A DNA stretch of 64,000 bases, taken from contig CM055098.1 of the NCBI GenBank assembly GCA_029204225.1, forward strand, positions 52,782,728 through 52,846,727. The letters run 5' to 3'. The notes beneath the pieces are model-generated. The model was not told the origin of the DNA. It searched no databases and worked only from the letters and a program-made list of their open reading frames with translations. This DNA is from Diphasiastrum complanatum (taxonomy: Eukaryota > Streptophyta > Lycopodiopsida > Lycopodiales > Lycopodiaceae). The translations under genes and the position numbers were made by a program. Shown here in pieces: positions 13,333-23,547 of this stretch (positions are counted from its first letter, which is position 1; each line of letters starts with the position of its first letter).

Positions 13333-15740
13333 ATAGAATTTTTATTTGTCTACTGATTCATTCTTTAGTTTCATTGTTCTTCTTGTTACCAGGCTTCATC
13401 GGGCACTTCTTGATGTTTATCTTGCTTATTTCAATGCCCAAATCAAGCAGAATGTCTGAATATCATTGTAGTATGTCCTGCCTGTCATAGGACACTCAGG
13501 TTTGTCTCTCTTGAACTATACTCACATGCCTAAATAGCCAAACATGCAAGCCAATATGTTCAACAAATGATTTGCATACTACTTAGTTGAACATCAAACA
13601 AAATCCTACTTCTAACTGCTACAAAAACGAGCTTGAATAGATCAATACAAGCTGAAGACTAATCTACATGCATCGATCCACAAACAAGAAACAAGAAACT
13701 GTTAGCATCTGTGCTCACACAAAAAAAAAATCAAAAAGAGAAAAATAAAATTCCGTGGCATGGGTTTTGTAAGACCATGTGCGAGTGTTTGTTAATAAAC
13801 TTCCGCCATGGCATGTGTTTGTAAGCCCATGAGTAGAAGCTTAACAAATAATAAAATAGCTTAAACTTAGATTTAGAACTTAGACTTAGGAAACTTAAGA
13901 TTAGAAATATTTTATCTTAAGTTTTCCTAAGTTAAGAAACTTTGAAGTTTTAAATCCTAAGTTAGAAGTTCTAGAAAGGCTAGAAATAGATTAGTTCCAT
14001 AAGTTAGTGGATACTTATGGAAGACCCTCCTTGCCATAAAGGGAGAGGTATTTACCTTGTAAATAACAGTCTGAGATTATGCTAAATTGCTCTCTCTTTG
14101 AGATTATCTTGTTATTTTACTTGTGTTCCCATTGGAAGGTGCATAGCTTGAGGGAAGGTGCTCAGGCCTCCTCTTGTCTCCTTTCATTGGTTCTTTTATT
14201 GTGGCATGTTTTTAATTGATTGATGCTTAGTTTAGCCGCAATCTATCTTTTCAAATCCTTTGGGTGTTAATCTAGGATTTAGTTTAAGCACCTTGCTAGT
14301 TGGGTAAGCCTTAGTAAGGTTTTGCATTTTTTCATCTTAGATTAGTTTTATTTCTAATTTGAGCACTAGTTGGGTAAGCCTTAGTGCTTCATCATTGTTT
14401 TTTCTATTTCGCATTCCGTCTGAAGCTTGGTAGAAACTTAGGAAGCGGACGATCCTCTCTATACACCACATCGTGAGTAGATCTAGCCAAACATTGACAA
14501 ATCAGATTTACTTCCAACAGAAACTAAACTAGACAGCATTTTGAAAGTTCAAGAATCAAGAAACACACCTTTCTTGATTCTTAGACTTCCAAGAACATCA
14601 AGAAATGGGATGTCAAAGTATTTGCAAGGTCTAATTCACAATCCCAACCTTAATGATTTACCACAATGCTGATTCCTACATTAATCCACAAAAGCAAAAA
14701 ATCTAATCCACAACTAGTTCCACAAAAGCAAGAAAACTAATCCACCACTAAATCCACAACCACACACAAAGGGATAGAGGGCATGATCATAAGAGCATCA
14801 CTCAAGAGAACAATCATGATCAAGAAGCTTAGTATTGTATCAAACTCGTGGAGACTCTTCTCATTTGGACATGGAGTAGATACAATGCATAAAAAACTCC
14901 CTTCTACAAAGGGAAAGTCTCTTAAATAAGCAAGAGAGCTCCTTAGGTGGAATCCTAGTGGCAATTCCAAATTACACAAACTACAAGTGGAATTATCCTC
15001 TCTACTAGAGGTCACCATCAAAAGGTGACTCACTCTACTTTTCTAAGAGGGGTCTACTTGCATTTATTACAAACGCCTAGAAATACTAGTTTTTACTCGG
15101 TCATTCCATCTTTCGGGATTCACCATGAGGCTCACAGTTTCTACTTGTCATTCTTAACTAGCATTCCTCGGCTCTCATTCTGCATTCATCTCTTTTTCAA
15201 AGACCTCTTCAGTCAAAGGTGAGATGTGCTCTTGGGGAGCTGGTTTTGGAACCAACGAAAGTTGTTGGATATCTGGGACAAGGTAGTGTGAAATGGCAAG
15301 ATAATCAAAGAATATCTAATTCACATTAGAGGAGTTTCAAACTAGAAAAAGAACCTATAAGAAATGCCACATAGGATGAGAAAAAAAAGTCTAATTAAAT
15401 AAAACAATATTGTTTATTTTCTTGCCACACCATTCCCAAAGCCTACACCACTCTCAATGGTATAACTAGTTCATCTACAATTATGATTAAGCAAACCAAC
15501 TGTTGTTATGGTTGCGTTCTGTCTAACTACAGTTTAACAATGATGATTTCAAATGTGTATTTTTTCTTGACATTTGAAATTAAATTATGAGCAGCACCAT
15601 CTCCATATTTGAATATGGAGGGGATCACCATCACAAAAACATTCATCAGAAATTTGTTATCTTGCATTTTATTTAACCATAGTTTAACAAATATGATTTT
15701 GCATCTATATTCCCTCTTGACATTTGAAATCAAAATATGA
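13333..15740. other. No intact gene; possible LTR-derived DNA
   Basis: No coding family recognised. About 13690-14480 has LTR-like composition (CTCTCTTTGAGATT leader-like stretch) and contains CTAGTTGGGTAAGCCTTAGT twice (about 14294 and 14367), but no partner LTR, primer site or target duplication was found. From 14480 to 15740 nothing recognisable was found. Confidence 0.4.
13884..13932. repeat. Near-perfect inverted repeat (hairpin)
   Basis: Left arm ACTTAGGAAACTTAAGAT (13884-13901) pairs with ATCTTAAGTTTTCCTAAGT (13914-13932) across a 12-base loop, with one extra T in the right arm. It is too AT-rich to call a terminator. Confidence 0.8.
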
Positions 15741-16230
15741 GTGCCTCAAAATACAAGAGATAATGGATCGATTGGAAAGACATTGGATTGTATATTGACA
15801 GGTAAATCAACTAAATCCATGTTGATGAATAATAAAAGTTCATGTATAAAGTCTAAAATTGTAGAGAGCTTGATGATGGACATACAAAAATTCTTAGATA
15901 ACACTATAGTCCAGGGTGTCTGTGATTTTGCTGGGATAAGTAGGGAAGCATATGGCACAATTTCAAACTTATCAGAGAAGCATTTAAGCAAGTTTGTATC
16001 AAGAAAGTTCCTCTTCCAAGGTCATATCATTTGAAGCATGAGAGACATAGCTTAAACATAGGAATGCATAAAATTATAGGCACAGAATTTCCCGTAAAAG
16101 AGACATATCATGAAGATCTATTTCCTATAATACATCAAAAAAATCTATTTGTTGATGTAAATCAATTGTTGAGATATATAATTACTTTTTATAATATCAC
16201 AATGGAAAAGGTAATTGGTAAAATAATCAT
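15741..16230 (+). pseudogene. Unknown retroelement-associated coding remnant
   Basis: Two plus frames (15741-16034 and 16031-16339) run into each other. The first contains VQGVCDFAGISREAYGTISN, which is codon-like but which I cannot place in a family. The second leads towards the integrase zinc-binding region that starts at about 16231 in another frame. It may be the upstream part of the adjacent gypsy pol or a separate transposon fragment. Confidence 0.3.
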
Positions 16231-17315
16231 GTCATCTTTTCTCATGATAGCATGGGCGGAGGACATTTTTCAACATATATCATTGTTTGCAAACTTTTAC
16301 AATCAGGATGTTGGTGGCTTACACTTCACAAAAATATAGAAAATTATATTCAGTCATGTGATGTTTGTCAACGAGCACATCGTCCTACTTGACAAAATTA
16401 TGGACTTTTACATCCAGTTTTATCGCAAGCACCGTTCGAGAAATGGGGCCTCAACTATGTTGGTCCTATCCATCCTCCGACAAGAGGATCTCATGCCAGA
16501 TATATCCTTGTTTCAACTAATTATATGACCAAGTGGGTTGAAGCAAAAGCAGTTTGAATTGCAGATGCAAAATCAACGGCTAAGTTTCTCTATGAAAACG
16601 TTATTACTAGATTTGGATGTCCTATCGAGATCGTTAGTGATCGCGGAACACATTTTGTGAATAAAACGATAAAGTGTCTGTTGGAAGAATTTTTTGTTAT
16701 TCATTGGTTTAGTACTCCATATTATCTGAGGGATAATGGCCAAGCTGAATCTTCCAAAAGATTCTCTGCAACATTATGACAAAAACGATAGAAGCAAGTC
16801 GTTATGATTGGGAACATAAGCTTTATTTGCCTTTATGGGCATTCAGAACAACTTAGAAAGGTAGTATGAATCAAACGCCATTTCAGCTTGTTTATGGACA
16901 AGATGCAATTATGCCAATTGAATTTTTGATACCATCCCTACGCATAGCAGCAGTGGAACGGTTGGATGATGCGAAATCCTTATAGATGCATCATGAGGCT
17001 TTACAAAAATTTTGTGAGACTAGATTAATGGCAGTTCATGCATTAGCAGTAGAGAAAGCTCATCGGAAGGCATGGCACGATCGCCGATTACACAAAAAAG
17101 ATCTAAAGGAAGGAAAATTAACACTAATGTATAAGACGAAACTGATTAAAGGCAAATTGAAGTTCACAGGTGAAGGACCGCATAGAGTGAAGGAAATATT
17201 GAACTATGGAGCGGTCATTTTAGAACATTTGGATGGAAAAAGATTCGACACTCTTGTGAATGGCAGCCATCTACGCAAGTTTTGGCAGTTAGATCAGCCA
17301 GTTCAATCAGAATGA
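16231..17315 (+). pseudogene. Ty3/gypsy integrase (3' end of pol), degenerate
   Basis: An HHCC zinc-binding region (SHDSMGGGHF ... YIQSCDVCQRAHRP) is followed by the catalytic core. WGLNYVGPI stands where the family has G-[IL]-D-F-x-GPI, so the first Asp is Asn. VSDRGTHF holds the second Asp, and LRDNGQAES holds the Glu. A C-terminal GPY/F-like domain (FTGEGPHRVKEIL, GAVILEHLDGKRFDT) ends at a stop at 17315. In-frame stops after HRPT, after KAV and at three later points, plus a frame change near 16780, make it inactive. In this family the enzyme inserts element cDNA into the chromosome. The frame at 17679 follows it in the same direction. Confidence 0.9.
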
Positions 17316-17678
17316 TCCAACAGCTTGTCAATTTTCTTTTGATTGTTTTATAATTTTCTTGTTTTTTACTACTTGAGTAATTTTTCTTTTCTTTGAAAAA
17401 AGACTTAGAAAAAAAATAGAATGATGAGCAAAAGTAAAAAAAAGTCTTCAGAAATGAGAAAAAGTGAAGGGAAGTATTTGCAGAAGATAATTTTTGAAGA
17501 CAAATGACTTAAAGAATCACTTTTTGGGTCATATTTTGTACACACAGTCTTAGAAACCTTCGTCGAGATTTCATATCATACATCCATCTCAGATTTCTCT
17601 ATACTGAGTTGGGCGAAGGTTCCTTTCTAGAGTTAATACCTATTTTTGAGTTAGGCGAATGTTTCAAAACTTACCATT

Positions 17679-18451
17679 TTGGGAACCTTCGTTGTGCACC
17701 TTACAGCCCTTATTAACCGTGAATTGGATGCGACCACCCTTGAATGTGATTCTTATCTTCAGACACAAGTGCCTGATCGTCCAGTCACACCGGACGAAAT
17801 CAAATACCTGTTCAGAAAAGTTGAAACCTCTTACATTTCATTGGTAGGGTTTCAAGAAAAATTTGATAAACTCAAATGAACGGCAACCACTGAACTGGCA
17901 AAGGCAAAAGCGATTATCAAAGATTACGAAAAGACAGTCGCTCAAGTGTTGGAAGTCGGCCCTCAGATTCCAGTTCTTGTGATGCCGCAATTCTCTCCTT
18001 AGCACCAAGATCAAGGAGGCTTGGATACATGTTTGGACAGGCCAAAAATCCAAGATATACCAGACGTCCAGGCCACAAAAGAAGGTCCATCCACATCGAG
18101 GCCCAGGTCTTTGTTTCAAAAACCGATCACCATCGAGGACCAGATCCGAACATTTCTACAACGACATCCGCATGAGTCCTCGAGGGGTGGATGGATAATC
18201 AAATTCAAGACCTCCAAGATAGAGGAGGGCAAAGAGCTGGACAAGCTACCAGCATTGGGAGAGCAGCCAGCATAGAGAACTGTTGTATTTGAAAAGACTC
18301 CGAATTACATCAGGAGTTATTGCCAGCCCTCGCCAATTGCGGGTAGATCCTTATTATTTACCAATGCCAAGATGTAATAAATGGAAAGATTTGGGGATTC
18401 CATTGGATCAAATCAATATCTATATCCCAAATTGACCCATCATACACCAAG
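17679..18451 (+). pseudogene. Conserved extra ORF downstream of gypsy pol, copy 1
   Basis: It starts about 360 bases after the integrase stop. The frame runs from 17679 to 18275 with two internal stops (17877 and about 18000). A Lys/Glu/Ala-rich heptad-like region (KFDKLK, then TTELAKAKAIIKDYEK) precedes a Pro-rich linker and the motif KPITIEDQIRTFLQ, HPHESSRGGW. After a frame change the coding match with the minus-strand copy at 35900-37929 continues (RQLRVDPYYLPM ... PIIHQ). It is cut at 18452 by an LTR. The shared motif in two copies shows it is a real protein family; function unknown. No membrane segment or signal peptide is visible, so it does not look like an envelope gene. Confidence 0.7.
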
Positions 18452-18931
18452 TGTTATGGCCATATTCGGCTAAGGACCTGGAATAGTCCTAATATGGTAG
18501 ACTAGCCCTCCAGTATTCGAGATTGTTGGTCATGCCATAATTTAATTCCATGTCAAGGCCAGTTTGTGAGTAATAACCTTGAGAGGACCCAGACACTCTA
18601 ATTGAGACATATGGAGTATTGCATGTCTGTGTGACGGATATAGGCAGGAGGACTGCATGAAGAGATGTGATCTATTTATAGTTGACCTGCATGGGGGTTG
18701 CATGGTTTCATGCATAGGACTCTACTCTCTCTATATAATGAGGTAGGGATTCTCTCGTCGACATATTGGATTTAGGTCACCAGTTTCGCTCTTCTCCTCT
18801 TGCTTCACATGGCATGGCTTGGGGGCTAGATCCAAGTTTGATCTAGGATTGGTTGGGCGGTTTGGCTCCGTAGTCTCTTCTATTGTGTTCTCCTATCCTC
18901 ATCTTAGGGTCAATACTTTAGGGTCTTTACA
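18452..18931 (+). mobile_element. LTR, family 1 (480 bp), inserted in the extra ORF
   Basis: It starts TGTTATGGCCATATT and ends GGTCTTTACA, followed by the primer site TGGTATCAGAG at 18933-18943 (complementary to initiator-Met tRNA). It is therefore a 5' LTR. Its left edge interrupts the extra ORF after a PIIHQ codon. A shorter relative lies at 46391-46590. TATATAAT near 18733 could be its TATA box. No 3' LTR was found. Confidence 0.85.
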
Positions 18932-20158
18932 TTGGTATCAGAGTGGCTGAGATGCGGTCAAGGATGGGATTGGAGTGTTATGTTCTCAAGGAAATTGTGC
19001 AGTTGGATTCACTAATTACAATGGAGGTCATGTTTTCCAAGATTCTGGTGGAGAGTGCTCTTCTACTTGTATGATTTTGGAAAAGAAGTTGTGAATTAGT
19101 AAGGAATTCATTCCTAAATTCTTAGTGCTTCATGGAAGGTTTCTTTTGAGGTAGAATGATATGCATGGACTGATCTCCTTGCTTGTTTTATTGTTAGCTT
19201 CTGTTGGATTAAGGATTATGGTAACTAGCATAACTCCATAAGGTTCCGAATCATTGTCTACTTTTCATTGAAAGATTGATTGTGATCAATTATTCTTGAC
19301 TAATATGAACTATATGCAAAGTAGAAAGATGATTCCAGGATTTGCATGCTGAGGATTGAAGGTTTTCTTTACTCAAATCCTCCAATAAGTCTGCATGTTA
19401 AGAACACTGATTGGAAGAGTCATATGCTACTTCTTTATTTTGAGTAGAGCTTAAACACTATACAGTTTCAGATCATTCTTCTAATTCCCAGGAGAAACAA
19501 TATGATGAGTATATCCTGCTGATGGTAGGATTACAATCATATGCTTGGAATAAATTCATGAAACTCTTCTCTTGAAGATCATTGAAGTGAATAGTTGTTA
19601 AAACACTGTCACAACTGGGTTATGTCCTGACGTCGTTTCTCAGAGAATCAATCTGCATATTGTGTGATTGATAGAAAATGACTGAGGGAATAAGCATTGT
19701 GGGTCTTAGTGAAAAACCTATTAGGAGTCCTCTGCTCAGAATCTACGTGGACTTGATAGCTGTTGGAATGCATCAAAATGAATGTCTGTAGGCTGTTGGA
19801 TTGCTGGAATGATACACAAAGCTGAGCAATCAGATGTGAAGGAGATGACTTTGTGAGAACTAAGTCATTAAACTTCCATTGCTTGCTATCATTCAATATG
19901 GCGGCTATCGCTCTCTTTCTGACACAAGCAATGTTGAATCCTTGATTCCTAGTAGGTTGGACGTGAAAAATTGATGGCTGTCAACAACAAAGAGATCATG
20001 GTTTCATTCATTTGGTGAGCCACAGAAGGCAGAAAATGAGCGCGATCCCAACTCCTGTCACTGCCTGAATTATCTATGTCTTCTGATTGGTGATGGTCGC
20101 GCTGTCACGAGAAAATTGTGGGAGCCTAAAAGCTCGAGGCAGTGGGGAGAGGAGGGGC
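18932..20158 (+). mobile_element. Internal remnant of the family-1 LTR element and undefined DNA
   Basis: About 18932-19150 aligns with the sequence after the second family-1 LTR, on both sides of the copia inserted there (GGAGAGTGCTCTTCTACTTG here against ATAGAGTGCCCTTCTACATG at 51958). No gag or pol frame is visible. Beyond about 19250 nothing is recognised. Confidence 0.55.
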
Positions 20159-20460
20159 ATGAAACATCGCCGACGCTGAGGCCGTGTGATTTAACGAGTT
20201 ATCATGCTTCACCACAATACTGGGCAAGCTTGCATCGTACTTTTATCTAATAAATACGTCTCTTCCTTTACAGTCTGGATTTGGTGCACGTATTAGCTCT
20301 AGATCTACTATGGGTATCCGAGTAGCAAGGTACCATCAAAGAAACTATAACTGGTTCAATGAGCCCTTCGTAGTTTCACAGTACAAGATAGTTTATACTT
20401 TCGCATGCATGGTTTAATCTTTGAGACAAGCATGTGACAACTGGCAGGATTAACCAAGTA
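20159..20460 (-). rRNA. 18S rRNA fragment, 5' end (degenerate)
   Basis: On the minus strand this begins at the 18S 5' terminus (TACTTGGTTAATCCTGCCAG for TACCTGGTTGATCCTGCCAG) and continues through TGCTTGTCTCAAAGATTAAA, GAGCTAATACGTGC, TATTTATTAGATAAAA and CATGATAACTCG to about nucleotide 300. Substitutions at conserved positions show it is a fragment out of use. With the fragments at 8548 and 10071, all of 18S is represented except about nucleotides 300-540 and 1140-1170. Confidence 0.95.
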
Positions 20461-20680
20461 GCTATCTTGAGTCAACCGAATCTCTAGAGGGGAAGAGCCC
20501 AAGGCAAAATGGGTCTGGTCCAGTCCCGACGACCGTTCCCGAGTTTCACATGTGGAGGCCGAGTGCTGGGCGGAATGACACCCCTCGGGTGTGACAACCA
20601 GCCCAAGAGTTTCCACGCACCGGAGCCTGAGGGTAGGGTGGGTCAAAGGCCTCCTCCATTGGAGCGACGATCCAACTTTG
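20461..20680 (-). other. Putative 5' ETS rDNA spacer
   Basis: A GC-richer block directly upstream of the 18S start on the minus strand, so by position external transcribed spacer. It has no recognisable motif of its own. The frames 20356-20646 (-) and 20509-20751 (+) cross it and are not genes. Confidence 0.6.
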
Positions 20681-20969
20681 GAAATGTCAAAACCATGCTT
20701 GATCTAGGCCAAAAAATTTATGTACATGTCATCAAGATTTCAAAAAATTAAAAAGGATGGAAGCATATCAAAAAAGCAAATCACGAAAAATAGCGCAAAT
20801 GACTGATTGAGTACTTAGTGGAGGATCATCATCATCAAGTTCTGGTACCCGACCTCGACAAAGAACTACGGTACTATATATTTGTAATTATTAAAAATTT
20901 GAGAGCAGATTAATTCTCATGCAAATCACTTTTTGCATCAATAAGCTAACCATTCTTATGTTTGTTACA

Positions 20970-21615
20970 TGAAATTAGTATAAAAAAGAGTACGACAAAA
21001 AGATATATTGCGAGTGTAGGCAATGCAAAGGATTTAAAATTCGACCAAGACGAATTGTGGCACAACATTTGCGGAAGTTTGGAAAGCATATTGAGGAGCC
21101 TGATGTGGTTTTGGAGGTATATTTCATTTGCTTAGTATATTTTAGTAACACAATGTTTTTGCAAAAAAAAAGACTAATGCATGTATATTTTTTCTCTCTT
21201 GCAAAATGGTACATTTGTGTCAACCTCTTGCACAATTGATAATCTTATCAACAAGATAAGAAATATTGATTTTGAATCATCTTTGGCATTGGACGAAGAT
21301 CTAGTTGATGATTTTATTGATGAGTTCACAAGTGACTACACACCGAGTAATGTGGAGGTTATGCATATTCCTATGTCTCATATATCCACTCACTCCACCA
21401 GCCTTGACATTGATCTTGTGTGCATGGATTTTGATCATCCCATAGTGTCATCACACCTAGATTGTATCCAATCCAAAACACCTTGTGAAAATCCTATCAA
21501 AAGCTCTATCCATCTCATGACGTCACCACATACAGATATTGTGCATCCCATCGCACTCAACGTAAATCATACCGATTCTTCTATCTTAGCTACTCCATTC
21601 AAAAAAAGAACATGA
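20970..21615 (+). pseudogene. CxCxxC ORF fragment, possibly CACTA-transposon associated
   Basis: A plus frame at about 20975-21117 reads EYDKKIYCECRQCKGFK then IVAQHLRKFGKH and stops at GAG|GTATAT, a possible 5' splice site. CxCxxC followed by a conserved [HQ]L pattern resembles the transposase-associated domain of plant CACTA elements, but the match is short and from memory. A second frame (21181-21615), rich in Asp, Ser, His and Ile, may be a downstream exon. No transposase catalytic domain is seen. Confidence 0.35.
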
Positions 21616-22339
21616 ATTGGATGCATTTTGACAAGATTTGAAAATGAACAAAGTTTTTTTTATGTACTATCAACTTTTCCAAAAATGTTTTAAATTCGTT
21701 GACCGAATCTCCCCTCCCTCCTCATCTACATGCATTAGTTAAGCCATTTCATAGAAAGAAATATTTTTGATACGGTACCACTCTCTCTCTCTTCTTAGCA
21801 ATGAAAAGTGAATCCGGAATGGTGTCACATCCCTACTTATAGACAAAGCTCAGGTTAGGATTTTTGGCTCATCCAAGAGCCATGTGCCATAAGAACTTGA
21901 CTATTTAAAAAGTTATAAACTATATTGAATTTTTAACTACTTTGGGTTCTTTCTTATTTTTGGCCCGTTGAAGCACAAATCTGTTTCTACTTCTCGCGAC
22001 ATTGGCTTATGAGTATAGTGCACCTTCTAAGGGTGTCTGACATTATTTTACAAATAAGTCCAAGTCATTATACTAACTCAGCCATGTTCCCATCACCATA
22101 AGATATGTTGGGGAGGTGCTAGGCTTTGTCTTCGCTCATTGGCCGTGGTTCGCGACTTGTCGACTTTTTGATATTGGCCTTCATGGTAAATCTGGATTCT
22201 GGAACTCCTTCTCGGTTACTTGTTGACGCTCCTTAATGTAGTTTGGCGGCTCAATTCTTTCACTTGATATCCATTAGGCTCTTTTGGCATTTGGAATCTG
22301 TTACAAGAATCTTCTAACATGGCAAGAAAATAGATACGT
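21616..22339. other. No supported gene
   Basis: AT-rich with one short CT tract at 21780; no feature recognised until the zinc knuckle at about 22350. Confidence 0.5.
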
Positions 22340-23514
22340 CAAAGCTAAAGTGTTTTTATTGTGGCATCCAAGGTCACTTTGTAAATGAATGTCTTCAAAG
22401 GGAGAGGTCAAGGAGAGAAACAAGGCAATCTCCCTTTAGATGATGATGAACAAATTGCATGTGGTTCTCTTGTGATGTCTTCTAGCCTGTTATCTAATGA
22501 AGTTGATATAATTGATCCATGGTGGATTGATAGTAGAGTAAGCTCTCACATGACAAGGCACAAGGACTAATTTTCATTTATGATGACTTATGAAAGTAAA
22601 AGGAAGATCATATACACTGCCAGTGATGGTAAATTTGCCATAAAGAGCACTGCAACAATTTGCATTTATCTCTCTACAAATAAGAATGTCAATTTAGAGA
22701 ATATTTTGTTTATTCCTTCCATGACTATCAGTTTTCTTAGTGTGAGTCGAATGGTTAACAAGGATCTTGAAGTGTGAGTCAAATGATTAACAAGGTTCTT
22801 GAAGTTGATTCTGTTGATGATACTTGCTTGATAAGTAAAAGAGGGACTTTGATTGCAAGAGGAAAAAGACAAGCCAAATTGTACAAACTTGATGCTTGTT
22901 TTATTGCTAACCAAGATGGTTTTGTGGCAAAGGAGCAAATGTCAAATCAAGAGATGTGGCACAAGAGGTTGGGACATTTCAATTTCAAGGTATTGGTGGT
23001 AATGGCAAACATGAAAGTTGTTTTTGGACTTCCAAAGTCTCTTTCTAGCATCAATATAGTTTGTGAGCATTATGCCTTGTCAAAGTCACATAAGCCACCT
23101 TACACTAGATCTATAATGCCTTTTCAACTACTAGATTCAGATATTTATTCTATTCGTACTCCTAGCAATGGAAAAGCTAAGACGTATGTGACTTTCAATG
23201 ATGATTTTAGTAGATGTACATGGGTCTATCTTCTAAAAAGCAAGCATGATGTGTATAATGTGTTTGTCAAGTTCAAATGCTTGATGTTGGATAATGGAAG
23301 TGAATACATCTCAACCAAGTTCAAAGATTTTTGTGATGCAGATGGGATCAAGAGGGAGCTATCAAGCCCAAGGACTCCACAACAAAATGGAGTGGTTGAG
23401 AGGAAAAATCGAACTTTATGCGAGGGAGCCAAAGCCATGCGGTTAAGTGCCAATCTTCCTAAAAGAATTTGGCATGAAACATTGATATGTGCTAATTATT
23501 TATGTAACAGGTAG
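22340..23514 (+). pseudogene. Ty1/copia gag end, protease and integrase, truncated
   Basis: A gag zinc knuckle CFYCGIQGHFVNEC (CX2CX4HX4C) is followed by the protease motif WWIDSRVSSHM, where the family has DSGAS, so the active-site Gly is Arg. Next come a pre-integrase region, HKRLGH, CEHYALSKSH (second Cys of CxxC is Tyr), LDNGSEY and PQQNGVVERKN. Part of the integrase core before LDNGSEY is missing. A 32-bp tandem duplication at 22740-22803 shifts the frame. The family matches the full-length element at 46766-51957 (KRQAKLYKLDACFIANQ against KRQGKLFKLDACIIANQ). It ends at 23514, where a minus-strand copia begins. Confidence 0.9.
22740..22803 (+). repeat. 32-bp tandem duplication
   Basis: GTGTGAGTCGAATGGTTAAC... 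and GTGTGAGTCAAATGATTAAC... stand head to tail, 32 bases each with three differences. The length is not a multiple of three, so it breaks the copia frame. Confidence 0.9.
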
Positions 23515-23547
23515 CTAAGTGTCACGGAAGCAAAAAAAACTGTTGGG

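Noticed and set aside
13690-14480. A solo LTR
   Set aside because: Composition is suggestive but I found no convincing TG...CA ends with a target duplication and no second copy in the window.
17679-18275. Envelope-like gene behind gypsy pol
   Set aside because: No signal peptide, membrane span or fusion-peptide-like segment is visible; a coiled coil and a polar motif dominate.
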